Source: Yponomeuta sedellus | Lineage: Eukaryota > Arthropoda > Insecta > Lepidoptera > Yponomeutidae | Direction: 5' to 3' | DNA length: 64,000 nucleotides | Assembly: GCA_934045075.1 (NCBI GenBank) | Contig: OW203732.1 | Location: 20,563,889 to 20,627,888 of the forward strand | Part shown: piece by piece, positions 1 through 10,879 of the stretch | Position numbering within the stretch: the stretch's first letter is position 1 | Layout of the letters: every line of letters starts with the position of its first letter | Program-made: the position numbers and the translations under genes | Notes under the pieces: model-generated | What the model saw: the letters and a program-made list of their open reading frames with translations, nothing else | The model's database searches: none | Told to the model about the DNA's origin: nothing

Positions 1-304
1 GACCATAATGCGGGTTAGTCGCGTGTTTGTGAATAATAAAATGATAAAAAATATTGAACGGTTTGAAAAGTGTGTGCCTAAAAACATGGCATGTAAAAGT
101 GTAGTGTGATGTAATGTGTCAGTCTGTGTGTGGGAATACTGTGCAGATAAATTACTTAGTAAAGAGTATTGTGATATAAAACAAAGTGAAAGGTGACCTG
201 TGATTTGCCGACATAAGGCGGTAAGCGCTTATTCATCAACACGGATATCTACCCACCGCGAACAAGGAGTTATAAAAGGACCACCTTAAAGGTACGCATG
301 ATTT
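1..304 (-). other. 3' flank of LINE ORF, no gene seen
   Basis: This stretch lies downstream of the minus-strand reverse-transcriptase ORF and would be its 3' untranslated region plus flank. I see no poly(A) or simple-repeat tail that marks the LINE end, and no convincing ORF. Confidence 0.3.
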
Positions 305-1906
305 TTATTTTTGATTTTCCATGAGGTATTCCTTGTAATGGAACTTGAAGCTGGATTCATTTTTACTGTTTCGTAATGGCGGTGGTATGTTGTTCCAGCA
401 TTTGCTTGCTGCGTACCTAAAACTGCCGCGAAAGGCTGCTGTCCTATGTTTCGGTACACTGAACGGCGCAGTAATTGTTCTCACCCCTTCCGCTCGACGC
501 GATTGTCTCCAGGTAAGTTTTTCTAATAGGTAAGGAGGCGCACCCGTTTTTATAACTCCAAACAATAATGTTGCTAACTGAAGTTTCTGTCTCGCTTCCA
601 TTTTTAGCATGTTCGCGCCATTAAGGAAGGGAGTCACATGAGTAGGAGGCGGAATGTGGAAACAGTACCGAGCACAGGCGTTTTGCACCCGTTGGACCAA
701 ATTTTGTGTACGTTTTAGTAAACAGGGACCATACACAGTAGCGCAGTAATTTAACTTGGATAATACCAATGTCTCACACAGCCTCATACGGAGCGTATTA
801 CTTATAAATCCACGAATACGATAGAGTGTTTTTAGCCGATAGAAACATTCTCTAACTACTTCCTGGATATGGCGCTCGAAGTGTAATTCACCGTCCATTA
901 AAACACCCAGATTACGTGCTTCCATGACACGCTCAATGTCCTTACCATTTAAGTGTATACGAATGTTTAACCTTGTTAATTTGTCAATTTGATTTTTTGA
1001 ACCCAATATCATATATTTGGACTTTATTGGATTAAGTACTAGGCAGCTTCTTTCGGCCCATAGTGCGACTCTTCCCAGGTCGTCATTCAGACGCGATACG
1101 CAAGCATCAGCATCTGAAAGCATTATTTTTGTAAACACCTGCAAATCATCGGCATATAAGTGATAGTTGCAATTTTTTATACAGTCGGTTATATCTGATG
1201 TATAGATTATAAAAAGCAGTGGACCTATTATTGAACCTTGGGGAACGCCTCGTTCTACGGGTTTATCCAGTGACATTTTCATAGTGCCGTCTGATTTGTG
1301 CAAGATCACTCTCTGTCGACGATTTGTTAGATAGCTTTTGAACCACAAGACACTTCCTGAGTCAAATCCATAATAGGCTAGTTTTGATAAAAGAAGATCG
1401 GTGTTTATTGAGTCGAAAGCACGGGAAAAATCCAATAGAGTTAGAATGCTTCCGCTGCCCGAGTCCTGAGAATGTAATATGTTATCTACAACATCCAGTA
1501 GAGCAGTTCCTGTACTATGGCTCTTTCTAAAACCTGATTGCATTTTTGGAAGAATACAGTTCTCCTCACAGTAGCGTATCACCTGGTCATATATAATTTT
1601 TTCGAGAATTTTAGAAACTATAGGTAATAAACTAATGGGTCGGAGATCCGATATTTGAGCTGGGTTGGATGTTTTGGGAATCGGACGGACAGCGGCCGTC
1701 TTCCAGTAGTCAGGGAAAGTTGATGTTGCAATGGATCTGTTTATAATTTCTGTGATTGTAGTCAATGAAAAAGGCAGCGTAGCAATGATCATATCCAAGC
1801 TTATACCGTCAATACCCTGGGTATAAGCTTGGATATGATCATTGCTATGTAATATTACTAGCTGACTAATACTAGCTGACCCAGCAAACTTCGTAAAGCT
1901 TACCAT
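305..1906 (-). CDS. Non-LTR retrotransposon reverse transcriptase, 5'-truncated ORF2
   Basis: The product copies element RNA into DNA at a chromosomal nick (target-primed reverse transcription). The frame is open for 533 codons with no stop. Recognisable RT blocks in order are a PIPK-type block near residue 77, the LRPISLLP block near 87, a TLLDFSRAFD block near 137, the GVPQGSIIGPLLF block near 220 and the catalytic YADD box near 252. The C-terminal part (about 380-533) contains the Trp-rich tail CWNNIPPPLRNS seen in CR1/Daphne/Jockey-group LINEs. RT similarity starts only near GIDGIS (about residue 32). The endonuclease and 5' RT parts are absent, so the first 30 residues are junction sequence and the annotated start is not a natural one. 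An intact frame suggests a young insertion. The clade assignment is tentative; RT identity is certain. Confidence 0.85.
   Translation of the reverse strand: MVSFTKFAGSASISQLVILHSNDHIQAYTQGIDGISLDMIIATLPFSLTTITEIINRSIATSTFPDYWKTAAVRPIPKTSNPAQISDLRPISLLPIVSKILEKIIYDQVIRYCEENCILPKMQSGFRKSHSTGTALLDVVDNILHSQDSGSGSILTLLDFSRAFDSINTDLLLSKLAYYGFDSGSVLWFKSYLTNRRQRVILHKSDGTMKMSLDKPVERGVPQGSIIGPLLFIIYTSDITDCIKNCNYHLYADDLQVFTKIMLSDADACVSRLNDDLGRVALWAERSCLVLNPIKSKYMILGSKNQIDKLTRLNIRIHLNGKDIERVMEARNLGVLMDGELHFERHIQEVVRECFYRLKTLYRIRGFISNTLRMRLCETLVLSKLNYCATVYGPCLLKRTQNLVQRVQNACARYCFHIPPPTHVTPFLNGANMLKMEARQKLQLATLLFGVIKTGAPPYLLEKLTWRQSRRAEGVRTITAPFSVPKHRTAAFRGSFRYAASKCWNNIPPPLRNSKNESSFKFHYKEYLMENQK
1781..1846. 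repeat. Perfect 27-bp inverted repeat at the LINE 5' junction
   Basis: Arms 1781-1807 and 1820-1846 are exact reverse complements around a 12 nt spacer. One arm is the coding sequence just after GIDGIS of the RT; the other is its inverted copy, placed exactly where LINE similarity ends. Confidence 0.9.
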
Positions 1907-2065
1907 CGATTATTTAAATTTTTAAAGTTATTCTTTCCGTAAGAACAATCCTCGTATTTTAAGGAATATTAAAAAAAAAAAGAATTGCCAAAATCGGTTC
2001 AGCAGCTCTCGAGATTTGTGCTTACCAACACATTCAGCGAATCATTGTTATATAATAGGTACTAT
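1872..2065 (-). mobile_element. Helitron-like non-autonomous element
   Basis: On the minus strand it ends in GGGTCAGCTAGT, the CTAG-type 3' terminus of lepidopteran Helitrons. It matches the plus-strand copy at 14281-14468, including the segments around TGTGTTGGTAAG and GCTGAACCGATTT. The terminal ACTAGCTGAC motif is repeated once more at 1855-1864, just outside the element. Confidence 0.6.
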
Positions 2066-2155
2066 ATTAATAGTAATAACCATATGCCAGTAGTACCTTG
2101 TATACACTTTAGACAAGAGAGTGACAGCTGCTTGGCGTATATTTACACAACCGTA

Positions 2156-2499
2156 CAGTGCTACACAAGAAATAAGTCTCGCGGATGTACCTGCGCAGAT
2201 GACCAAATTTTGGATGTGCGGCAAGTTGATCGACCAATCAGATAGTTTCATTTCATGGCAGGCCGCGCGCCTTTGTTGCTATTGCTTGATTCAACGTCAT
2301 CGATGCAGGTGACTATTAGTTTGGCAATATTAGCGTGAGCGAAATAGGTAGCGCTACTGCGGCAATCAATTCTGCACCTTAACCGTATCGGTTAAAGATC
2401 ATGTTGAATGTCCTAATAGCTTCGGGTACTTTCGTTACACTTCTTCCTAGTCTGCGCGAAAGTAGATTCCCGAAGGGACTTTTATGATGTGTAGTACTG
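2156..2499. mobile_element. TA-flanked MITE (344 bp), copy 1
   Basis: The termini are CAGTGCTACACA and TGTGTAGTACTG, flanked on both sides by TA (2154-2155 and 2500-2501). The interior is nearly identical to 58328-58669. The TA target and CAGT ends fit a Tc1/mariner-mobilised MITE. The open frames inside (for example 1985-2245) are not conserved as protein. Confidence 0.85.
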
Positions 2500-2501
2500 T
2501 A

Positions 2502-3265
2502 CGTATGTACGAGACACAAGGTGTAAGTTAGTAAAAAAATATACACATCTCTCAACTCATAAACAAAGCATCAGGTGTTTTGCTTGACCAGAGAGTGGTG
2601 TTTTGTTACCCTAAAATTATGCTGCAGTCGTACAGGGAGGCTCTGTATCATAGCAGAGTTTTTCCAAAAGAAAACGGAAAAAATACATACTGCAAATCGT
2701 TCTTTGGACGAAAATTTTACAAAAGTATATGTCATTTTTTCGCAACAGGTGTTTGAATTTACGCATCATACCGAAATATGACAGAATTGTAGGTACTACT
2801 TAATCTAAACTTAACAATTCCCCAAGCACTGCAGCGTCTGAGAGGTCCTTCACCCATCTAGTGTGAGACCCTAAAAATACCGCCATTGAAAGAAATATCA
2901 GATTTTCTTAGGTACTTTACCTCTGCAAGTTATTTCTAGGCCATCCTGTACACCTCCACTCGGCCGTGCATTAGGATCGGTTAATAATTGATGAGCTTGG
3001 ATGTGAGGGGTATTTTAGTGAGCATATTATATACCAGGTATCGTCATAAAGTTGTGGCCAATATTAGAGCAAAGTGTTCATCTGACTTTACTGTGGAGAC
3101 TTCGAACAGCAAACTTTCTGAGCGGTAAGTCCACTAATGGCCATATCAATCGACCAACGTACAGATAACCCAGAGCTAATATTTGACGGAAGTGTGCTAC
3201 AGCGCTCTCTGACAAACGTTGTGGACTTTGCGAAATGGGAGTACTAAAATCTCTTTTAATCTAAG
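2502..3265. other. Intergenic, no gene
   Basis: AT-rich sequence without a convincing ORF. A short fragment of the SINE-B 3' half lies near 2830-2870 (CCTTCACCCATCTAGTGTGAG). Confidence 0.4.
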
Positions 3266-3720
3266 CCATGAAATATACCTTCTTCTTCTTCTTCAGGCTA
3301 TATAAATCCACTGCTGGACATAGCCATCCCCTAATGAACGCCATAGCACCTTGTCTCGAGCTTGCCGCATCCAGCATCTGCCGGCAGTTTTTCGCAGATC
3401 GTCATCCCACCTGGTCGGAGGGCGTCCTACACTACGTTTGCCGAGTCGCGGTCTCCACTCAAGAATACGTTAACTTCAACGGTTGTCGGTTCTCTGCGAG
3501 ATATGGCCAGCCCACCACCACTTCAGCTCGCTAATCCTCTGAGCTTTGTCGATAACTTTGGTTCTCTGTCGGGTGCATTCGTTACGAATCCTCCTTCCTT
3601 CCTTGAGAGAAACTCCGCACATAGCTCTCTTCATTGCTCGCTGAGCGACTTTGATCTCGTGGATTCGAATCCCTTTCGTGAGTGTCCATGTCTCGGCTTC
3701 GAACCGAAATAAACTTACAG
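3266..3720 (-). pseudogene. 3' end of an RTE-type LINE, decayed
   Basis: Read on the minus strand this contains scattered blocks of the C-terminal ORF2 region of insect endonuclease-RT elements: RAMCGVSL near 3600, WWAGHISQR near 3510 and DDLRKNCRQMLDAASS-like sequence near 3370, separated by frame breaks. It ends in the 3' tail that recurs through the window (TCCAGCAGTGGA, then AGCCTGAAGAAGAAG). Confidence 0.65.
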
Positions 3721-4122
3721 CTGGGCATTTATTTTATTTAATTAGAACACCCTCTAACGATATTGGAGCAAAATGGTTATCTAACTTTACTGTGGAGATT
3801 TCGACAGCAAACTTTCCAAGCGTATAGTCTGTTAGCAATTAGAATATACCTCGGGTACTATCGGATAAACCGATTATATTGCAATAAGGTAAGGTTTATT
3901 TTTATTGTTATTTATAACTTTACATAACTTTTAAAAATAGTGAAGAAAAGTTTTATGCAAAGTATTACACTCGAGGCGAAAACCGAAGCCTACTCTAGAG
4001 CCCGAGGTATATTCTAAAAGCTAACAGACTTTAAGTCAACTAATGGTTATATAAATCAACCAACCTACAGCAGCTAACCAACAACTACAAGCTAAACAAA
4101 ACTGTAAAGTACACCTTATATA

Positions 4123-4376
4123 GGACGGATAGCCAGAAGTCGCGGGTTCGAATCCCGGCATGGGTGGAATTTTTAGCCTCTAAATAGGTTTTTAAAAATT
4201 GTCCATAGCACGCGTTAGTGCATTAAAAATAATATACTCATGTGGGTACAGTTATTATCATTCCGATGTAAAACCTAACTGCAAAGTAGGTACTTGGGGC
4301 TGTAAGTGATGCAAATTACTTCAGCCAGATGTCACTGCCTGTACGTAATACAGAGAATGTTGTAGGGAGGCCTAAA
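4123..4376 (+). mobile_element. SINE-A, 5'-truncated in anticodon arm, with part of a second unit
   Basis: The copy starts at ACGGATAGCC (4125), inside the anticodon arm. It runs through the B box and the tail to about 4240, then continues directly into the head of another unit (CATGTGGGTACAG). Confidence 0.75.
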
Positions 4377-4700
4377 ATTCAAAGTCCTGACTGACTCACT
4401 CATCAACGCCCAGCCCAAGCCGTTGGACCTAGGAAGCTGAAATTTCGCACAGTGGGTCTATATATAATGAAGACAAGGAATAAGACAGATTTTTGAAATT
4501 CAACCCCTAAGGGGGCAAAAAGGGTTGCCAAAATTTGTATGGGAGCTATAAAGAATGTTGTCTAATTTTCTTGAAACTTAAAATAAAAACTTCAACACAA
4601 TTGATTGAACACGTGTTTCGCTGTTTTTCTAAATTTAACCCTTAAGAGAGTGAACGGGGTTGCAAAAAAAGTCCACGCGGACGGAGTCACGGGCAAAGTA
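4377..4700 (+). mobile_element. Helitron-like non-autonomous element, second family
   Basis: It shares CTGACTGACTCACTCATCAA, the AACCCCTAAGGGGGC palindrome and a 3' GCGGACGGAGTCACGGGCAA end with the minus-strand copy at 61156-61515. The latter ends in GCAAAAGCTAG, a Helitron-type terminus. Confidence 0.6.
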
Positions 4701-5157
4701 TTAATATAATGACGTACTTTTTAAGCTAATAGATCTGGACCTTTACCTAATACTGGGAAATTTGGTAAGTAAAGTCGTCTTACACTTTAAATACAAGAAA
4801 AAAATGGAAACTATACATTTGTAATTAAGTAAAAAAAAAAAAATTCTATGAATCTCGGGAAAATCTGCCAGACACGTTTTGCTGTTAATAAAACTATGAG
4901 ATTTAAGTACCTAGTACCTACAGGTTTGTACGGAACACTCGGTGCGTGAGTCTGATTTGCACTTGACCGGTTTTTTCTAGATTTACGTCATTCCCTTTTT
5001 TGCTATTCACACAGCCTACTGCAACCAACTTGGATGAATCTTCCGTTGCCCGTGAATAATTGACAGGCACCTGATTGCGCGTGTATTATTCACTGACAAA
5101 CTCTGCGCAGGTACGTACCCTTAGCTAATACGTATAAAGAAAGTTGCAGAGTACACA

Positions 5158-5518
5158 CGGAAGCGCTCGTGGCCTAGTAAAACCGAGTGATTAGAATCAA
5201 TCACTAGGGTTAAGCAACAACAGGCGCAGTCAGGTGCTGAATTGGTGATCATACCGTGCCTACCGCTAGTGGCATTTTTTCCGAGCGTTTCCGTGCTTCG
5301 CAAGACACGATAGGCCGTTGGTGTCGGCTGTCATATAATGACAGTCGTTAGGCCATGTCAGAGGCCCTATGGGCGGCTTGATAACTTCTGACAGTAAGGC
5401 CCGTCACTGTCTTACAATCCTCCACCAACCCGGACTTGGCCCCCGTGGTAAAGTATGGCCTAACCTTCCTGCGATGCAGAAAGAGACCCATGCCCTAGCA
5501 GTGGGGACATACACATAC
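5158..5518 (+). mobile_element. 5S-derived SINE, full length, diverged
   Basis: Runs from GAAGCGCTCGTGGCC to the GTGGGGACATAC 3' end. The 5S C-box region is degraded (ATTGGTGATCATACC). Confidence 0.8.
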
Positions 5519-5931
5519 TTATTACGCAGCTAGGTAATAGGTACGTGTGCTCTGCTATAACTTACATAAGAGAATATTCTATTAAGGAGAAATGGTATTC
5601 TCATTTGATAATACGTTATGGAATACTTCTAGAATCGTTATGGATGTTGAGTATTGTTGAAATTTTCCAACGGTTAGACAATGCTGTATCTAAGTCGACC
5701 ACTGCATCTGATCATCAGAGTCGTAATTTCTTTCGAACATTGTAGAACTCAAATAATACATCCTGCATCTTAGTTTACAGTGTCGTTGGCTGCATCTAGG
5801 TCGAGCTATTAAACAGAAAATACAAGACTCGAACGTCTATAACAAGTACCGGTGAAGTTGATGCTAGTGTGTCAGAAAGCATACTCTCCGACGGTTTTTG
5901 AATAGAGAATTTTACTACTACTATGGTCCAT
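5519..5931. other. Intergenic, no gene
   Basis: AT-rich sequence; the short ORF at 5545-5745 has no recognisable feature. Confidence 0.4.
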
Positions 5932-6339
5932 ACTACAGCGGTGGTAGCTCAGTGGGTAGAACCATAGACTGGCAAGCGAGAGCCCCAGGTTCGATCCCGA
6001 GTGCGGGCATGTACCAATGACTTTGTTTAATTTCAAAGTTACGTACATTTGCGAATTTGCAGTCGCAATACCACACGCTAACTGTGAAGGAAATCATCGT
6101 GAGGAAACCCGCGGCTTGGTTGGCTCCGCACGTATTGACTAGTCTTTCCTGTAGACTAGGCCGACTAAGCTGTCAGGATGGTATAGGTGCTGGGCAAGCC
6201 TACACCATCTATAAAAAACCATGACCCAGGCACCACAGCATCGGAGTGGTCCCTTCACCCATCTAGTAAGAGTGAAGATACCACTGGACGCTGTATAAAT
6301 CATCTCACTAAGTAGATGCAATAAGGCCAATATTATTAT
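5932..6339 (+). mobile_element. SINE-B, full-length tRNA-derived SINE (408 bp)
   Basis: The head has a Pol III A box (TAGCTCAGTGGG) and B box (GGTTCGATCCC), then ATGTACCAATGACTTTG, a body with GAAGGAAATCATCGTGAGGA, and an AT-rich tail GGCCAATATTATT. The insertion is flanked by the 10 bp target duplication TATGGTCCAT (5922-5931 and 6340-6349). Promoter boxes plus target duplication show a retroposon and not a tRNA gene. Confidence 0.9.
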
Positions 6340-6448
6340 TATGGTCCATTTGTTTATGTACTAAAAATGTAAATAATCTTGATAAGTCTTTTTATTGCTA
6401 TATAAATTTTATGCATCAGTGCTTGGATGGGGTAAACCGTATATGATT

Positions 6449-6706
6449 AACGTTAGTGGCATTTTTTCCAGCGGTTCCATGCTTCGCAAGGCACGTTAAG
6501 CAGTTGCTGCCGGCTGCCGCCGATAGATGGCAGTCGTTAAGCCAAGTCAAAGGCCTTAGGCCGGCTTGAAAACTTCTGACAGTAAGACCAGCCACTATTC
6601 TTGTAGGACTCCGTCAATCCGGACTTGGCCCCCGTGGTGGAGTATAGCCTATACCTTCCTCAGGGAAGAGATTCGTTCCCCTCGGTGGGGACATAATGGG
6701 TTGATG
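6449..6706 (+). mobile_element. 5S-derived SINE, 5'-truncated
   Basis: Begins after the 5S-like head at ACGTTAGTGGC and ends at GTGGGGACATAATGGGTTGA with a (GAT)n tail. Confidence 0.75.
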
Positions 6707-6804
6707 ATGATGATACATTTTATAAATAAAAGTATTTGCATTTTACTTTCCTTAAGTATGTTTTAATTTGGTTACATAACTGATATTACCAACAAAAAAA
6801 AGAT

Positions 6805-6920
6805 ACGGATAGCCAGAGGTTGCGGGTTCGAATCCCGGCATGGGTGAAATTTTTAGCCTCTGAATAGGTTTTTAAATTTGTCCTTAGCACGGGTTAGTGC
6901 ATTAAAAATAAAAATAGTAT
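6805..6920 (+). mobile_element. SINE-A truncated at the anticodon loop
   Basis: Starts exactly at ACGGATAGCC and ends at AAAAATAGTAT. It is flanked by an A-rich 11 bp duplication ending in GAT (6794-6804 and 6921-6931). The A-run makes the exact edge ambiguous by a base or two. Confidence 0.8.
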
Positions 6921-6931
6921 AAAAAAAAGAT

Positions 6932-7475
6932 GTAACCTTGATATTAAAATTGAATTGGTTAAACCTAAATATGTATCACTAGTTATAAACTAAATCTAAA
7001 TATTAACAAAACAAATGAAAATATACTTATAAATTTAGTTTATTTAAAACACACTACCTAAAAGCCAATTACTGCGCCCAGATCATCGCCGCCTCTGGGG
7101 AGGGCTACATTACCTCGTTGCATGGCAAGACAACGAAGTCCTTCTTTCTTTTCTTGTCCGCGGACCACATAAAATGCAGCACTATTTACGAGTCTGCGAT
7201 AAAAATGTACGATTTTACTGCAGCGTCTAGAGTTCACGATCCCGGGAGGCAGTGTATCAAAATAGTTATGGCTGTGTAGATGACTTTGAATGGAACAGCG
7301 CTTATTGGTTCGGTTTTACAGTCATCTACAGGCAGAACAAACTAGGCGTTGTTGATTTTAACGGATATCTACGAGTATATCACGGAGGGATAGTGTATTT
7401 TATTTCCTAATATGCAATGGTCTAAATCGATTCGCCATCTCTTGAAAATGTTTTAAGTTAGTTGATAGTGTTAGT
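6932..7475. other. Intergenic, no gene
   Basis: No gene seen. The motif CAGATCATCGCCGCCTCT at 7079 recurs in altered form at 13161, so an old unnamed repeat may be present. Confidence 0.4.
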
Positions 7476-7690
7476 TGATAGTTGGCGACCTCTGTGGCAC
7501 AGCGGTAGCACATCTGTCTACCATGCAAGTGGTCCCGGTACGAGCCCCGGCTGGGGACAAAAAAGTCCCATGTCTTGTATGTTTACATGTTTGTGACGTC
7601 GTTGCTTCTGGTTCTCACGACACAGGGTATCCTAGTGTGGGGCCAGACGCAATGTATGTGCCTGTATGTAAGTGTTATGTTATTGTTATA
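7476..7690 (+). mobile_element. SINE-C (tRNA-derived)
   Basis: A-box-like TGGCACAGCGG, B-box-like GGTACGAGCCC, then GGCTGGGGACAAAAAAGTCC and a conserved body ending near GTAAGTGTTATG. Other copies lie at 12740-12915 and 58690-58910. Confidence 0.75.
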
Positions 7691-7996
7691 TAGACATCGA
7701 TATCAACCCCTGTATGTCCCCACTGCTGGGGCACGGGTCTCTTCTTGCATCGCAGGATAGGGGGGACATACAAAGGGTTGATACCAAGTCGTTGGTGCCG
7801 GCTGTCAGCAAATGACAGTTTTTAAGCCATGTCAGAGGCTTCATGGGCGGCTTGATAACTTCTGACAGTAAGACCCGCCACTGTCTTACAACCCTATACC
7901 ATTCTGGACTTGGCCCTCGTGGTATATGGAATAACCTTCCTACGATGCAAGAAGAGACCGTACCCCGGCAGTGGGCACATACAAGGGTTAATATCG
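7691..7996 (+). mobile_element. 5S-derived SINE in foldback arrangement
   Basis: 7691-7770 is the element's 3' end in minus orientation. At 7771 it turns directly into a 3' end stub and then a plus-oriented, 5'-truncated copy from GTCGTTGGTGCC to GGGTTAATATCG. Confidence 0.7.
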
Positions 7997-8487
7997 TGTG
8001 TGTTAGACAGAGAGTAAACTTCGATGCCCTGTTGAGGTTTACTCTGTGTCATATTTCAAAATGCAAACCTCAAACACTAACTCCGCATTTCGTAGTTCGT
8101 GTTCCTAAACAAGGGTCGATACTCAGCATTTCAGAGGCCCAGCTCAGCTGAAATGTGCGGGCAGCGATTAAGGCCGCGCGATTTCACATCGCCAACCGCT
8201 TAGTTTAGAGCCGTATAAATCACTTGAATTGTTGAATGTGCGTGAAAACCCAGCGGTCGCTACAAGACTTGCGCAAGCTCACGAGCGGAAGCGGAAACGA
8301 CGGTCGTCCCAATGGGCATCGTCCTAAATATTCACAAAGTGATAAATACGGAATTTCAAACGTGTAAGTTAAGAAACTATAATGCAATAATGACAAGTTA
8401 ATAATATTCCTTAATTTCTTGTATTATGTTTTTTTTTGTGTTACGTGCTCAAGTGCTCAGGGAATAAAGGACTATCATCATCAACAG
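7997..8487. other. Intergenic, no gene
   Basis: Nothing recognised apart from short AT-rich runs. Confidence 0.35.
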
Positions 8488-8638
8488 GCTATACTAGTCC
8501 ACTGGTGGACATAGCCTTCCCGTAATGAGCGCCATAGTGCCCTGTCTTCAGTTTGCCGCATCCAGCATCTGCCTGTAGTTTTTCGCAGATCATCGTCCCA
8601 CCTGGTCAGATGGCATCCTAGACTACTTTTGCCGGGAA
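8488..8638 (-). repeat. RTE-type LINE 3' tail
   Basis: Minus-strand copy of the tail coding for the last LINE residues (DDDLRK...WMRQ-like) followed by GTCCACCAGTGGAC. Further copies are at 9350-9440 (+), 25250-25375 (+), 29358-29508 (+), 52460-52620 (+) and 59335-59510 (-). Confidence 0.65.
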
Positions 8639-9160
8639 GAAATCATATTCTTACGTTATCTTGTAAATAAGTGTATTATTTTCACACGACTTTCTAACGT
8701 ACGTTTAACATGTAAATAGAAGGTTTCATAGTTTTGTAAATAAATTAAAAATTTCGACAATAATAAAAAAAATAGGATGTTATCTCGATGATAGTCTGCG
8801 TCAAAGAAAACAAATATCTTATGTCTTAAAAGCCTCGTAATACGTTTACACAGATTAGAAATATGTGACAAAACCAGAAAGGTTTTGTGACAAATGCGAG
8901 GCATGCGTTTTATTGATGTCAAATATTAAAAGTCACGACTTTTCAGTACAGTCGCGTGCACTAACATGTGAACATTTTAGAATCTTTTCAAATTAACCTC
9001 TTCTAACCTGATGCATGAGAAATTGAGTATTTTTACTTTGACAAGGTACTACTATAGATAGGCATACAATATGTGTTCGTGCCCATGACTGTACAATAAT
9101 TGTCAAATCCTAACTTTTTTGCGAGACAAAACGTGATTCGTCTCGGTAAAGCTACCTGTT
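8639..9160. other. Intergenic, no gene
   Basis: AT-rich; the minus ORF 8656-8922 lacks any domain signal and has the composition of chance sequence. Confidence 0.35.
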
Positions 9161-9440
9161 TTTTTTACGTAGCCTTTAGACGTCCCACTGCAAAGCACAG
9201 GCCTTCTCTCAGAGAGATAGAGTATATGGGCTTAATGACCAAGCGTGCCCACCGCAGATTTTGTTGCTTAATTTAAGTTGCTTAGTGATTGATTCCAATC
9301 ACTCGGTCCGACTAGGCCACGAGCGCTTCAATATTATAGAATAAGATGCTGATGCTGGATGCGGCAAGCTGAAGGCAGGGCGCTATGGCGTTCATTAGGG
9401 GAGGGCTGTATCCATCAGTGAACTAATGTAGCCTGAAGAA
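9161..9440. repeat. Mosaic of three retroposon fragments
   Basis: 9161-9260 is a SINE body fragment (CACAGGCCTTCTCTCAGAGA). 9262-9333 is the 5' head of a 5S-derived SINE on the minus strand. 9350-9440 is a plus-strand RTE-type LINE 3' tail. Confidence 0.6.
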
Positions 9441-10028
9441 GAAGATATTGGAATCTGGCAATTTAAAACTGGTTGTTCTAGAGATGCATTTTGACGTTTT
9501 CCTTATAAAACGTCCGCGTTTGCAGTTCGCTTGTACCACGCCCTGAACACTAGGAGCACCGCCCGGCCAATCCCATTTGTTAACTTTACGCTAAACTATT
9601 CTGACATTGTTTTTGCTTCGCAAAGCTTCTGCGGGGGTTAGATCAATCTGTTTTTATTAAGGGCTTTGTGAAGTCCAAGCAATATTGATGTCTGAACGGT
9701 ATTGGCGGAACAACTTTGTTATTGGCCTTTGATCCTGAAGTCGTTGGGTTTGGTAAATAAATTCTGCACCTAACAATGTGGAGAAAATGGTTGCGAATGG
9801 TTAATCTACTTTATCGCAGATACCTTTAACGTGCTTGAAATTTGATAGAGTACAATAGAGAATAGGTCAACCTTGCGTTCATTTTACACTTAAAAAATGC
9901 TGTAGTATGGAAAATTTTTATTTTAATTATGTGAATAAGATAAGTTTCATGAAACTTATGGGTAGTCTCCTAAGACCATTTTTGATTATGGATAATGTAG
10001 TTCCCCGTACTGTATCACTGCCTCTTAA
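9441..10028. other. Intergenic, no gene
   Basis: No gene or recognised repeat. Confidence 0.35.
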
Positions 10029-10413
10029 AGGCATGCGCAGACGAAGGACTATCCCCCGAGTACTTTGTTGTCCATCGATATAGATCTCTTAGAAATTGTG
10101 ACGAATAACGCACACGAAGGACTAAAAGCACCCCGTACAAAAAGTCTCTCATGTTACCGAGGACATGAAGAGACCGGACTGGGCACAAGTTTGGCGTTTT
10201 CTTTAAAACGCCTTTTCTTTTTCAACTTCATAAAAATTACAACACAATGTAATCTTAGAAGTTTTTCTTCCATAGCGTACGCTTCACTCAATTTCCGGGG
10301 AATAAATGACCGCACACCGTGGGCGTTGAGTCCGCGACAACTACTCGGAGGACACTTTTTACTATTCAGGGACTTTTGTCCCCAAGGGACACAACTCTCG
10401 TCTGCGCAGGCCT
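10029..10413. mobile_element. MITE with AGGCCTGCGCAGACGA ends, copy 1
   Basis: Terminal inverted repeats AGGCATGCGCAGACGA and TCGTCTGCGCAGGCCT. Homologous over its length to 24263-24646. Flanking TTA/TAA suggests a TTA-type target, but the duplication cannot be fixed. The long ORFs across it (10065-10490 plus, 10154-10459 minus) are not protein genes. Confidence 0.75.
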
Positions 10414-10656
10414 TTACTTTTTCTTTTCGAAACGCAGGAGCTCCTAATATTGGCGCCATTTTGTTTCTGCGATTTCATCTTAGTAGCTGAGACGAGCTGG
10501 GCATTAACCCCCAATAATGGCACAACCTTGTGCTATGGCACTCATTAGGGGAGGGCTATGTCCAGCAGTGGACTAATATAGCCTGAAGAAGGAGAAGCAA
10601 GCTGAGACGAGCAAAGCGCGCTCCGAGTGAAAAAAACCTGAGACAAAAAGACGCCT
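10414..10656. repeat. Segment duplicated at 27933-28169
   Basis: About 240 bp shared almost base for base with 27933-28169, including a plus-strand LINE 3' tail (TCATTAGGGGAGGGCTATG). Confidence 0.85.
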
Positions 10657-10879
10657 TTTAAAAACCTATTTAGAGGCTAAAAATTCCACCCATGCCGGGA
10701 TTCGAACCAGCGACCTCTGGCTGTCTAACTGAGCTAATGGGTGACTCACCGGCATCAGTGAAATTTCGAACCTCTCTACACTATTCTCTGTATTACGTAC
10801 AGAGCCTCTCAATAGCCTCTAAATGGGTTTTTAAAATTGTCCTTAGCACGGGTTAGTGCATTAAAAATAAAAATAGTAT
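10657..10879 (+). mobile_element. SINE-A foldback insertion with 12-bp target duplication
   Basis: An inverted SINE-A body (from AAAAACCTATTTAGAGGC to GTATTACGTAC) is followed by the plus-oriented 3' tail (GCCTCTAAATGGG to ATAGTAT). The whole is flanked by AAAAAGACGCCT at 10645-10656 and 10880-10891, so both halves arrived together. Confidence 0.85.

Noticed and set aside
3640..3700. tRNA B-box-like GGATTCGAATCCC
   Set aside because: It falls inside the decayed LINE coding tail and lacks an A box.
5932..6010. tRNA gene at the SINE-B head (also SINE-A heads at 55080-55490)
   Set aside because: Promoter boxes and parts of a cloverleaf are present, but each is followed by a conserved SINE body and flanked by target duplications, and they are multicopy.
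8656..8922. 88-codon minus-strand ORF
   Set aside because: No domain, AT-rich chance composition and no splice or neighbour support.
10065..10490. 141-codon ORF and opposite 101-codon ORF
   Set aside because: They lie across a MITE; the homologous MITE at 24263 does not keep the frame.
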